Assembly: GCF_036013915.1 (NCBI RefSeq)
Contig: NZ_CP107899.1
Coordinates: 7,158,001-7,222,000, forward strand
From: Streptomyces sp. NBC_00464
GTDB taxonomy: Bacteria; Actinomycetota; Actinomycetes; Streptomycetales; Streptomycetaceae
Reading direction: 5' to 3'
DNA: 64,000 bases
Part shown: in pieces, positions 41,855-50,211 of the stretch
How positions within the stretch are numbered: position 1 is the first letter of the stretch
How the letters are laid out: each line of letters begins with the position of its first letter
Notes under the pieces: model-generated
Seen by the model: the letters and a program-made list of their open reading frames with translations, nothing else
The model's database searches: none
Told to the model about the DNA's origin: nothing
Made by a program: the position numbers and the translations under genes

Positions 41855-41953
41855 ATGGATGCGAAGGGCTGGGGCTGGAGACAGGCCAGCGCTCAGGTTC
41901 TTTTCGTCGTCACCGTGTTCGCAGTGCTCGTCACCGTCTACCAATCCGCCTGA
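41855..41953 (+). CDS. 32-aa single-span membrane peptide
   Basis: MDAKGWGWRQ, then a hydrophobic helix (ASAQVLFVVTVFAVLVTV) and YQSA. It is long enough to span the membrane once, with the short basic N-terminus inside. It starts 19 nt behind the previous stop; the ribosome-binding site is weak (GAAGG, distant). It is followed closely by another small frame. Too short for a family assignment. Confidence 0.45.
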   Translation: MDAKGWGWRQASAQVLFVVTVFAVLVTVYQSA

Positions 41954-41966
41954 TCGGAGGGCCGTT

Positions 41967-42074
41967 TTGACGTTCGAGGGATACACCAACCAGGCAACAC
42001 TTTTCCTGCCGCTCCGTGAGGTGGGACTCGACCTTTGCAGTGTGCCTGCAGGTGACCCGCAGGGCGCGGCATGA
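41967..42074 (+). CDS. 35-aa ORF
   Basis: TTG start with GGAGG six bases upstream; reads MTFEGYTNQATLFLPLREVG and ends SVPAGDPQGAA. The good ribosome-binding site and the tight spacing on both sides favour translation. Function unknown. Confidence 0.4.
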   Translation: MTFEGYTNQATLFLPLREVGLDLCSVPAGDPQGAA

Positions 42075-42095
42075 CCGCGATAAAGAGACCTGCGC

Positions 42096-42296
42096 GTGCA
42101 GTGGTCGTCTCACCCGGATCCCTGCTTCGTTGTCGAGTGGGGGGAGAGACCACTCACGCTCGAGGGCGACCGCACTGCCACCACCCTGGGGCGCTTCTAC
42201 GGCTACAGCGAAGCAGCCATAGCGGCCTTCATGGGGCGGTGCCACAAGTCCCCCTCTTCGGCCGTGCCCGAACCGTGTTCCCCCACGGCACCGTAG
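42096..42296 (+). CDS. 66-aa hypothetical protein
   Basis: GTG start; VQWSSHPDPCFVVEWGERPL, then GRFYGYSEAAIAAFMGRC. Third-position G/C is high in this frame and lower in the overlapping frame from 42071, so this one is preferred. Its end lies inside an inverted repeat that forms a terminator. No family recognised. Confidence 0.45.
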   Translation: MQWSSHPDPCFVVEWGERPLTLEGDRTATTLGRFYGYSEAAIAAFMGRCHKSPSSAVPEPCSPTAP

Positions 42297-42310
42297 CTGG
42301 CCGAAGAGGG
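42252..42310 (+). terminator. 12-bp inverted repeat spanning a stop codon
   Basis: CCCTCTTCGGCC (42252-42263) and GGCCGAAGAGGG (42299-42310) pair perfectly around a 35-nt loop containing the TAG at 42294. It probably ends transcription of the small genes before the DUF5999 gene. Confidence 0.6.
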
Positions 42311-42340
42311 CCCACCTTCCCACCCGAGAGGACGAGCACC

Positions 42341-42544
42341 ATGTGTGCGCACAACCCGCCGTGCCCCACGGCCATGGCTCCCGACAGGGAGGCCGCGCGA
42401 CCCGTCGCGCACCGCCCTGAGCAGGGCTGGAGCCTGCTGTGCAACGGAGTGCTTGTCTTCGAGGACACCGGAGAACTCCTCCCCGACGGCCGTATCGTCG
42501 CCCCCCACCGGCCGCTCGCGCTCACGGTCGGAAGCGCGGCATGA
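42341..42544 (+). CDS. DUF5999 family protein
   Basis: Protein of 67 aa with the strongly conserved Streptomyces pattern MCxHxPPCPxAxxxDREAA near the start (here MCAHNPPCPTAMAPDREAAR) and WSLLCNGVLVFEDTGELLP, ending HRPLA. Four Cys/His residues could bind one metal. The family (name from recall) has no known function and is often carried on mobile DNA. It overlaps the next gene by ATGA. Confidence 0.8.
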   Translation: MCAHNPPCPTAMAPDREAARPVAHRPEQGWSLLCNGVLVFEDTGELLPDGRIVAPHRPLALTVGSAA

Positions 42545-43194
42545 CGATCACCGCAGCCGACCTGGTCGTTCCGTACATCACCGCCCGTGAAGGCGAAGAG
42601 GCGGACTCCCTCCTCAACCTGAACGTACGCATCGGTCCTGACCGGCGCCCGCGGCTCGGGTACAAGGACGAGGCAGGGCCCGACCGAGATCTCCGCGGCG
42701 TGCTGTGGGCCCGGTACTCCATGTCACTCGGCTTCGCGGGACAGCCCACCGGGAACCCGAGGTGGCGGCTGGTGCACCCGCTCCGCCAGCGCATCACGAT
42801 GGCGCTCCTGCGCTGCCAGGTGTGCACGGTCCCGCTGAAGCACAGCGACGGCATCCTCTTCGTAGAGACGGCCGACGACGGCGACGACCACACCGGGCCG
42901 GTGAAGACCGCGCAGCCGCCGGTGTGTCTGGAGCACGCCCGGATGGCGGCCCGGCGGTGCCCCCGGCTCAGGAGCAAGGGACACGTCGCCCTGCTGGCCA
43001 CGCGGTTCCCGCTCTACGGCGTCATCGGCACCCCGTACCAGTACACCGCCGACGGCATCCAGCCCCTCGCCGCCTCGGACGCTCCCCTGCCCTACAACCA
43101 CCCCCAGATCGGCTGGTTCCTCGCCTCTCAGCTCGTACGCGAACTGCGGGACTACGAGGTCGTCAGCCTGGACGATCTTGTGCCCGCCGCATAG
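42541..43194 (+). CDS. Conserved hypothetical protein coupled to DUF5999
   Basis: Protein of 217 aa. Starts MTITAADLVVPYITAREGEE. A possible zinc site is formed by CQVC (residues ~98-101), a later Cys-His (VCLEH) and a CPRL segment. The sequence LGYKDEAGPDRDLRGVLWAR recurs in Streptomyces proteins encoded next to DUF5999 (recall). It may be a small metal-dependent regulator or nuclease-like protein; no catalytic signature. It ends 189 nt before the lanthipeptide precursor. Confidence 0.65.
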   Translation: MTITAADLVVPYITAREGEEADSLLNLNVRIGPDRRPRLGYKDEAGPDRDLRGVLWARYSMSLGFAGQPTGNPRWRLVHPLRQRITMALLRCQVCTVPLKHSDGILFVETADDGDDHTGPVKTAQPPVCLEHARMAARRCPRLRSKGHVALLATRFPLYGVIGTPYQYTADGIQPLAASDAPLPYNHPQIGWFLASQLVRELRDYEVVSLDDLVPAA

Positions 43195-43382
43195 ACGGCT
43201 GCTCGACGGTCCTGAGCAAAGGACCGGACCGTCGAGCGGCACCCCAGAGCTTCCCGGCATGACCATCGGACCGGGATGGCCAGAACCTGAACCCGCGGCG
43301 CAGCCCCGTCGCTACGCCACGGTCCTCAGTGCGCTGGCAAGCACCACCTGTCCTACACACCAACGAATCACCTGGAGTTGTT

Positions 43383-43562
43383 ATGACGCGAATCGTCACC
43401 AAGAGCACCACCCAGGTCCAGGAGCCGACGGCTGGCGGCCAGTCGGACGGGTTCGACCTGAACGTCTCCCTCCTGGAGGTGTCCGACGCGGCCGGGCTGA
43501 CCGTTCTGACCGACGACGGGTGCGGAAGCTCCTGCGGTGCCTGCGTCACCTTCACCGACTGA
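43383..43562 (+). CDS. FxLD-family lanthipeptide precursor
   Basis: Peptide of 59 aa, MTRIVTKSTTQVQEPT at the N-terminus. The leader carries F24-D25-L26-N27, a variant of the FxLD recognition motif with Asn for Asp. The core-like end LTVLTDDGCGSSC-GACVTFTD has C47, C51 and C54 and candidate Ser/Thr residues T40, T43, S49, S50, T56 and T58, plus an Asp-Gly pair (D45-G46). LanB and LanC would dehydrate and cyclize it; the PCMT-like domain of the third enzyme would methylate an Asp. First gene of the operon; only one copy is present. Confidence 0.85.
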   Translation: MTRIVTKSTTQVQEPTAGGQSDGFDLNVSLLEVSDAAGLTVLTDDGCGSSCGACVTFTD

Positions 43563-43672
43563 CCCTGACCGTCTGAACCCGGTCATCAGGTCATGAACCG
43601 CGGTCGGTGCTGTCGCGCTACTCGGCGCGTCGGCTCCGACCGCCCCTCCAGACGCACGAAGGGATACGTCAC

Positions 43673-46600
43673 GTGGCTATACCCCCAGCGTTCAAGGCGG
43701 GCACGACCGCCCTGGTGCGCGCAGCCGCTCGACCGTTGATGACCCAGCTTCCCCTACCGGACTTCGACGACCGGTCCTTCCGAGCCGAGGAGTTGGAGGA
43801 GGTCACCACCGGACGCCTCGCCTGGATTCGCAGCATCTGGCACGACCCGGGCATCGCACAGGCCCTCCGTCATGCCAGCCCGGTTCTCGCCGCCGAAGTC
43901 GAGGTCCTGGAGAGTGCTAACTCCCCTTCTACCCGCGAAGTCCGCCGCATTGGAGTGTCGGTGGCGCGCTACCTCCTGCGCGCGCTGCACCGGCCCACAC
44001 CGTTCGGACTGTTCGCCGGAGTCACCACGGCCACCTTCGACGCCGAGCCCCACTCCCGCTGGGGCCAGAACCACGTGGTCGTGGCCCGCGCCGGTGCGGA
44101 GTGGGTGGGGAGGCTGATCGAGCAGTTAGAAAGGAGCGGAGAGCTGCTGCCGCTCCTGTCGGTCGTCGTTAACAACACCACCTTCGAGCGCGACGGCAGT
44201 CTCGTCGTCCCCTACCAGGACGCCGGGCCGACTGGTCAGCGGCGAGCGGTCGAGGCGTCCGTCGAACTGTCGGCGCCGGTCCGGCTTATCCTCCGCGCGG
44301 CTGACGCGCCGATCCGGATCGGGGAACTCGCCGAGAAGCTGATGGCCGAATTCCCGGCCGTGGCCCCGGAGCGCGTCAAGCGGCTCCTCGCGGGCCTGGT
44401 GCGGCGGCGCGTGCTGATCACCAACCTCCACGCGCCGACGACCGAGACCGACGCGCTCGGTCACCTCGTCACCCAGCTCGACGCGGTCCGTGCCGAGGAC
44501 ATTCGTCTCCTGGCACCCATCGTCCGGGAGCTGCGCGCCGTCCACGCCGGGTTGGAGCAGTGCGGCACCGCAGAGGGCCGGGACGCCGTAGCGACCCGGA
44601 TGCGCGATCTGGTGCCGGGCCTCCGCCGTCACCCGCTCGCCCTGGACCTGTGCCTGGACGCCACCGTGGTGCTCCCCGATCTGGTCGCCCGCGAGGTCGA
44701 GCGCGCCGCCACGATCCTCACCCGTCTCTGCGCCCGCCCGTACGGTACCGAGCCGTGGAACGAGTATCACCAGCGGTTCTACGAGCGGTTCGGCGTCGGC
44801 ACCATGGTGCCGCTTATGGAAGTTGTCGCAGACAGCGGCGTCGGCTACCCGGACGGGTACCCGGGCAGGCCGACCGGCGAAGGCCGCCGGCGCCTGTCGC
44901 CGCGGGACGACGTGCTGCTCCGCCTCGCCCAGGCCGCGGCGCTCGACGGCCGCGATGAGGTCGTGCTGACCGACGAGATCGTGGCCGCCCTGGACCGAGG
45001 CCCGCAGGAGCCGCGGATACCGTCCCACTTGGAGGTGGGCGTGCGGCTGCACGCGGCCAGCCTCGTCGAAGTTCGCCGTGGGCGCTTCACCGTGGAGTTG
45101 ACCAGCGTGTCACGCGGAGCCGGGGTTACCGTGGGACGCTTCCTCAGCGTCCTCCCGGCCACACAACGCGAGTGCCTGCGCGCGGAGTTGGCTGACCTAC
45201 CCACGGCTGACGAGGGCACGGTGGCGGCGCAGCTTTCCTTCCCCGCGCTGCTGCCCGACACCGCCCACGTCACCCGAACCCCGCGCGTGCTGCCGTTGGT
45301 GATCAGCCTGCAAGAGCACCGCGCCCCCGACGTCGCAGTGCTCACGCCGGCGGATCTGGCGGTGGCGTGCGACGGGCGCCGGATGTACCTGGCGGCTCCG
45401 AGCCGCGGCGTGCGCGTCGAGGCCGTCGGCATGCATGCACTGAACCTCGCCGAGCACACCCCACCGATGGCGCGGCTGATCACCGAGGTGTCCCGGGCGC
45501 AGAACGCCCAGGTCACCCGGTTCGACTGGGGCGCCGCCGCAGCAATGCCGTTCCTCCCCCGCCTGCGGTACGGCCGCATCGTGCTGGTCGCGGCCCGCTG
45601 GCGGCTGGAGACCAGCGATCTCCCCAACCGCCACCGCCCCGGCGCGGACTGGGACGCGGCGCTGTCCGGCTGGAGGGAGCGCCGGCGCCTGCCGCAGCAC
45701 GTGCACCTCGTCCAGGACGACCGGCGCCTGCCGCTCGACCTCGATGAGCCCGGGCACCGGAGCCTGCTGCGCCAGCACCTCGACCGCGCCGGTACGGCGC
45801 TGCTGACCGAAGCCGCTCCTCCCGGGGCGGACGGCTGGAGCGGGGGCCGGGCCCACGAGATCGCGGTCCCCCTCAAAGCGGTCCGGCCTCCGGCCTGGCC
45901 TGCGCTTCCCACGCCGACCACAGCCCGCGCGCTGTCCCCAGCCCAGATCCAGACCCCCGCCGCCTCCCCGGTGCTCCTCGTGGCCCTGTACGGTGACCCG
46001 CGGCGTCAAGACGCCCTGCTGACCCGGCACGTGCCCAACCTGATGCGGCGCCTCGGCTCTCCTCCCTGGTGGTACGTCCGCTTCCGCGACCCCCAGCAGC
46101 ACCTTCGCCTGCGGATCGCGCTGCCCGACCCGGAGGACTTCGCCGACACCACCCACACGGTCAGCGCCTGGGCCGACGATCTGCGGACCGCCGGGCTGCT
46201 GGCAGACCTGCGCTACCCCACCTCCTACCGCGAGACGGGCCGGTGGGGCTCCGGACCGGCATGGGACGCGGCCGAGGCCGTGTTCCGCGCGGACTCCCTG
46301 GCCACGGTGGCGCAGCTCGCCCAGCCCGTCCGGCCCGCGCAGCGCACGCTCGTGGCCGCGCACTTCTTCGCCATCGCCTCCGCCCTCCTCGGCAGCCCGG
46401 ACGCCGGCGCGCGCTGGCTGATCGACCACATCGAGCCGACCGCGCCGAACCCAGTACCCCGCTCGCAGTTCACCGACGCCGTGCGGCTGGCAGACCCGCG
46501 CGGTGACTGGGCGGCCCTGCGGTCAGCGCCCGGCGGCGCCGCGATCGTGGACGCCTGGGCCGGGCGCACCGCTGCGCTCGCCGCGTACGGGCCGCACCTG

Positions 46601-46768
46601 TCCGGCCCGCACGCCGACGGCATCGCCGTGGACGGCGTGCTGACCTCCCTGCTGCACGTCCACTTCGTGCGGCATGTCGCGGTGGACTTCCCCGAGGAAG
46701 AGGTCTGCCTGTACCTGGCCCGCGCCGCCGCCCTGGCCTTCACCGCCCGCGCCGGGAGGCGACCGTGA
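43673..46768 (+). CDS. lanB: Full-length class I lanthipeptide dehydratase LanB
   Basis: Protein of 1031 aa. The N-terminal ~720 residues form the glutamylation domain (RRIGVSVARYLLRALHRPTPFGLFAGVTTATF is the hallmark, with FGLFAG). The C-terminal ~300 residues form the SpaB_C elimination domain (PVLLVALYGDPRRQDALL, WWYVRFRDPQQHLRLRI with the FR/LR signature). Using glutamyl-tRNA it converts Ser/Thr of the precursor into dehydroamino acids. The GTG at 43673 is preceded by GAAGGGA. It ends with a GTGA overlap into lanC, so the two are made in equal amounts. Confidence 0.9.
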   Translation: MAIPPAFKAGTTALVRAAARPLMTQLPLPDFDDRSFRAEELEEVTTGRLAWIRSIWHDPGIAQALRHASPVLAAEVEVLESANSPSTREVRRIGVSVARYLLRALHRPTPFGLFAGVTTATFDAEPHSRWGQNHVVVARAGAEWVGRLIEQLERSGELLPLLSVVVNNTTFERDGSLVVPYQDAGPTGQRRAVEASVELSAPVRLILRAADAPIRIGELAEKLMAEFPAVAPERVKRLLAGLVRRRVLITNLHAPTTETDALGHLVTQLDAVRAEDIRLLAPIVRELRAVHAGLEQCGTAEGRDAVATRMRDLVPGLRRHPLALDLCLDATVVLPDLVAREVERAATILTRLCARPYGTEPWNEYHQRFYERFGVGTMVPLMEVVADSGVGYPDGYPGRPTGEGRRRLSPRDDVLLRLAQAAALDGRDEVVLTDEIVAALDRGPQEPRIPSHLEVGVRLHAASLVEVRRGRFTVELTSVSRGAGVTVGRFLSVLPATQRECLRAELADLPTADEGTVAAQLSFPALLPDTAHVTRTPRVLPLVISLQEHRAPDVAVLTPADLAVACDGRRMYLAAPSRGVRVEAVGMHALNLAEHTPPMARLITEVSRAQNAQVTRFDWGAAAAMPFLPRLRYGRIVLVAARWRLETSDLPNRHRPGADWDAALSGWRERRRLPQHVHLVQDDRRLPLDLDEPGHRSLLRQHLDRAGTALLTEAAPPGADGWSGGRAHEIAVPLKAVRPPAWPALPTPTTARALSPAQIQTPAASPVLLVALYGDPRRQDALLTRHVPNLMRRLGSPPWWYVRFRDPQQHLRLRIALPDPEDFADTTHTVSAWADDLRTAGLLADLRYPTSYRETGRWGSGPAWDAAEAVFRADSLATVAQLAQPVRPAQRTLVAAHFFAIASALLGSPDAGARWLIDHIEPTAPNPVPRSQFTDAVRLADPRGDWAALRSAPGGAAIVDAWAGRTAALAAYGPHLSGPHADGIAVDGVLTSLLHVHFVRHVAVDFPEEEVCLYLARAAALAFTARAGRRP

Positions 46769-48030
46769 CCCACACAGCAGCCGCGGTGGCCGCCGCCATC
46801 GCCGACCGGCTCGCCCACCCCGACCAGGCGCCGACGGCGGCCACTGACGACGACAACCGGCAGCACCTCGCCTACGGCCCGACAGGCATCGCCCTGTTGC
46901 ACATCGAACGCGCCGCGGCCGGGCTTGCCCCCTGGCAGCGCGCCCACGACTGGCTGTCCGCCTCGACCCGCGAGCCCTTCACCAGCGGCCCAGACAGCCA
47001 CCCCTTCTACGGCGCCCCGGCGCTCGCCCATGCCGTGGCGTGCGCAGCCGACCAGCTTCCGGACTCCTACCGGCGTGGCCTCGATGTGCTGGACCGGCAG
47101 GTGATGACCGACGCCCGGCGGCGGCTGGACGCCGCGCACCGCCGGATCGAGGCCGGGCAGCTTCCGGCGCTCGCCGAATTCGACGCCATCCGGGGCCTGA
47201 CCGGGTACGGCGCCTACCTGCTGCGCCGCGACCCGGCGGGCCCGGTAACCCGTGCCGTTCTCGACTACTGCGTGCGCCTGACCAACCCGGTCACTTACGA
47301 CGGCGAACGGCTGCCGGGGTGGTGGGTACCGACCGGGCCGTCCGGCCGACCGGACGACCGCTTCCCCGGCGGGCACGCCAACCACGGCATGGCGCACGGC
47401 GTCGGCGCGGTCCTTGCGCTGCTGGCGCTCGCCACCCGCCGGGGCGCTACCGTCACCGGCCACCATCAGGCGATGCGCACCATCCTGGCCTGGCTGGAGC
47501 GGTGGAAGGTGCCCACCGGGCGTGGCACGGCCTGGCCGTACTGGATCACCCGCGAGGAACTGCGCAGCGGGCGGCCCGCGGCCTCGGCACCGCGGCGGCC
47601 GAGCTGGTGCTATGGCACCGCGGGCTTGGCCCGTGCCCAGCAGCTCGCCGCGCTCGCTCTCGGCGACAGCGACCTCCAGGTCGAGGCCGAGGCCGCCCTG
47701 CTGGACGCGCTGAGCGACCGCGTGCAGCTTCGCGTCACCACGGACAGCGGCCTGTGCCACGGCTTCGCCGGTCTGATCCACATCGCGGCGCGTGCCGCCG
47801 CCGACGCCGACCGGGCCACCGCCGGCCAGCTCCGCGCCATCATCCCCGCCCTTCTCACCATGCTGGTCCCGCCCGGCACCGCCCCGGACGACGCCGCTGC
47901 CCTGTTGCTGAAGGACGCGGCGGGCGCCGGTCTCCTCGACGGCGCCGCCGGAACCGCGCTGGGACTGCTCACCGCGGACAGCACGGACCCGCCCCGCACT
48001 GCCTGGGACGCCTGCCTACTCACCGCCTGA
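46765..48030 (+). CDS. lanC: Lanthionine cyclase LanC
   Basis: Zinc-dependent cyclase of 421 aa. Toroid repeats are visible from YGPTGIALLHIERAA onward. The central motif is NHGMAHG (206-212), and the zinc ligands are C282 in SWCYGTAG and C331-H332 in LCHGFAG. It adds precursor cysteines to dehydroalanine/dehydrobutyrine to make thioether rings. Translation is coupled to lanB; the next gene starts 21 nt after the stop. Confidence 0.9.
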   Translation: MTHTAAAVAAAIADRLAHPDQAPTAATDDDNRQHLAYGPTGIALLHIERAAAGLAPWQRAHDWLSASTREPFTSGPDSHPFYGAPALAHAVACAADQLPDSYRRGLDVLDRQVMTDARRRLDAAHRRIEAGQLPALAEFDAIRGLTGYGAYLLRRDPAGPVTRAVLDYCVRLTNPVTYDGERLPGWWVPTGPSGRPDDRFPGGHANHGMAHGVGAVLALLALATRRGATVTGHHQAMRTILAWLERWKVPTGRGTAWPYWITREELRSGRPAASAPRRPSWCYGTAGLARAQQLAALALGDSDLQVEAEAALLDALSDRVQLRVTTDSGLCHGFAGLIHIAARAAADADRATAGQLRAIIPALLTMLVPPGTAPDDAAALLLKDAAGAGLLDGAAGTALGLLTADSTDPPRTAWDACLLTA

Positions 48031-48051
48031 ATCCGACCGAAGGACTTCTCG

Positions 48052-50121
48052 ATGCGCCCCGACCGCTGGCAGCAGCACAACATCACCTTCCCCGACCGGG
48101 ACACCGGACGGCGCGCCGTCACCGAACACCTCGCCCCCGTGCTGTTCGCTGCCGAAGCCGACGGGCAGCTCAGCGGCTGGTGGTTCATGAACAAGCAGCC
48201 CTGGCGCCTGCGATACGTCGCCGAACAGCCGTCACCGACCGTGCTGACTCTGCTGGACGAGTGGGTGGCTGACGGCACCGCGCAGTCCCACGTGACCGGC
48301 ATCTACGAGCCGGAGACCGAGGCGTTCGGCGGTGCGGACGCCATGACAGCCGCGCACGCCCTCTTCCACGAGGACAGCCGCCACCTGCTCACCTATCCCG
48401 TCAAGGACGGGCACCTGGGGCGGCGCGAGACCGCCATCCTGCTGATGAGCAGCCTGATGCGCGCCTCGGGTCTCGACTGGTTCGAGCAGGGCGACGTGTG
48501 GGCGAAGGTCTCCGCACTGCGCCCCGGTACCGGCACGCCCGGGCCCCCGCGCCAGACCTCGGCAATGCGGACCCTGATGACCACCGAAGCCCGCAGCCTG
48601 TGCCGTGAGCGCGGGCCACTGGACGGCCACGCCGACTGGGTCGCCGCCTTCGAGCGCGTCGGCACCACGCTCGCCTACCTCGCCGCCCAGGGCGACTTGA
48701 CCCGCGGACTGCGCGCCGTCATCGCGCACCACGCCATCTTCCACGCTAACCGTGCCGGTCTACTGTCCGCCGACCAGCACACCCTGTGCAACATCGCACG
48801 AGAGGCAATCATGAGTTCGAGTGAAAACACCGCGTCAGCAACAGAATCAGGCTCCGCGGCCCATAGCGTCAGCACGGTGAACACCGACACACTCACCGCC
48901 CCCGAGGCCAACGCCGAACAGCTCCGCAACGCCTTGGTCGACCAGATCAAGGCCGACGGCCACGCCCGCACCCCCGCGGTCGAAGCCGCCCTGCGCACCG
49001 TGCCCCGGCACCTGTTCGTCCCCGAAACCCCGCTGGCCGACGCCTACGACAACAGCCCGGTTAACGTGAAGTACGACCCCGAGGGCACCTCGATCTCCTG
49101 CGCCTCCCAACCGGCGGTCGTTGCCCTCATGCTGGACCAGCTCGACGCCCAGCCAGGAGAGCGCATCCTCGAACTCGGCGCTGGCACCGGCTACAACGCT
49201 GCCCTGATCGGCCACCTCGTCGGCCCGAGCGGACACGTCACCACCATCGACGTCGATGACGACCTGGTCGAAGGCGCCCGAGCCCACCTCGCCGCCGCCG
49301 GCGCCACCAACGTCGAGGCCCTGACGCGCGACGGCGCCCTTGGCCACGCCGAAGGCGCCCCGTACGACCGGATCATCGCCACCGTTGGCGCGCACGGCAT
49401 CCCCCACGCCTGGCTCGACCAGCTCGCCGAAGGCGGCCGACTCGTCACCCCGCAGCGGCTCACGGGCAGCGTCTCGCGCTCCATCATCTACGTGAAGCGC
49501 GACGGCCGGTGGCAGTCGGTCGGCTCGGAGATGAACACCTTCATGCCGCTGCGCCGAGGTATCGCCGACGACGACCGCCGCGCCGTGCCGCTCAGCACGG
49601 ACGGCGCCGTGCGCCTCCAGGCCCCGGCCGGCCTGGCGCTCGACGCCGACGCCCTTGCCGGTGTCCTTGACCAGCCGCGCGTCGAGGAGTGGACCGGGAT
49701 GACGGTCCGCGCGGGGGAGTCCCCGGAATGGATGGAGCTGTTCGTCTCCTGCGTCCTGCCATCCGGGCTGATCCGGATGCTCTTCCCTCAGTCCGTCAAG
49801 GGCACGGTGCTGACCGATGACCCCTACCCCTCGGCCACGGCCGCCGTCGAGAAGGGCGCCGTCACCTATCTCGCACGGCATCCCTCGGAGCAGAAGACCC
49901 CCGAGGGCGACAAGCTCTGGGAGTTCGGCGTCATCGGCCACGGCCCCGGGAGCGACGAGCTGGCCGCCAAGGTCGCCGACGCGGTCCGCACCTGGGACCG
50001 CGAGTACCGCGGCCGGGACGCTACGTTCGAGATCCTGCCGCTCGACGCGCCCGCGGACGAGCAGCCCGGTGTCTTCGTCCTCGACACCCCGCTGAACCGC
50101 GTCCGCGTCACCTGGCATTAG
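48052..50121 (+). CDS. Fusion of SpaB_C/thiopeptide-type domain and FxLD-system PCMT-like methyltransferase
   Basis: Protein of 689 aa with two modules. Residues ~1-250 are a stand-alone SpaB_C-like domain of the thiopeptide-type bacteriocin group (WQQHNITFPDRDTGRRAV, MTAAHALFHEDSRHLL, RRETAILLMSSLMRASGLDWFEQGDVW). Residues ~290-689 are a protein-L-isoaspartate methyltransferase-like domain of the FxLD system, with SAM motif ILELGAGTGYNAAL near 372 and the PCMT pattern VPRHLFVP. The linker (~254-290) is Ser/Thr-rich. An in-frame ATG at 48811 with GAGAGG upstream could yield the methyltransferase alone (436 aa). By analogy to LanS-type enzymes it may esterify an Asp and so generate isoaspartate or succinimide. 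Confidence 0.85.
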   Translation: MRPDRWQQHNITFPDRDTGRRAVTEHLAPVLFAAEADGQLSGWWFMNKQPWRLRYVAEQPSPTVLTLLDEWVADGTAQSHVTGIYEPETEAFGGADAMTAAHALFHEDSRHLLTYPVKDGHLGRRETAILLMSSLMRASGLDWFEQGDVWAKVSALRPGTGTPGPPRQTSAMRTLMTTEARSLCRERGPLDGHADWVAAFERVGTTLAYLAAQGDLTRGLRAVIAHHAIFHANRAGLLSADQHTLCNIAREAIMSSSENTASATESGSAAHSVSTVNTDTLTAPEANAEQLRNALVDQIKADGHARTPAVEAALRTVPRHLFVPETPLADAYDNSPVNVKYDPEGTSISCASQPAVVALMLDQLDAQPGERILELGAGTGYNAALIGHLVGPSGHVTTIDVDDDLVEGARAHLAAAGATNVEALTRDGALGHAEGAPYDRIIATVGAHGIPHAWLDQLAEGGRLVTPQRLTGSVSRSIIYVKRDGRWQSVGSEMNTFMPLRRGIADDDRRAVPLSTDGAVRLQAPAGLALDADALAGVLDQPRVEEWTGMTVRAGESPEWMELFVSCVLPSGLIRMLFPQSVKGTVLTDDPYPSATAAVEKGAVTYLARHPSEQKTPEGDKLWEFGVIGHGPGSDELAAKVADAVRTWDREYRGRDATFEILPLDAPADEQPGVFVLDTPLNRVRVTWH

Positions 50122-50132
50122 CTACTCCGCCT

Positions 50133-50168
50133 GCGTGGTGCCCGCCGACCGGCCGGCGGGCACCACGC
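50133..50168 (+). terminator. Terminator of the lanthipeptide operon
   Basis: GCGTGGTGCCCGCCG pairs perfectly over 15 bp with CGGCGGGCACCACGC, with a 6-nt loop, 11 nt behind the methyltransferase stop. It marks the end of the 43383-50121 operon. Confidence 0.85.
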
Positions 50169-50211
50169 GGCCCTTCCCCGCTCCTCGTTGTCTTCACCCC
50201 CGGGGGACCTC

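Noticed and set aside
46225..47781. 518-codon leftward frame opposite lanB/lanC
   Set aside because: Antisense to the LanB and LanC domains, with no motif of its own.
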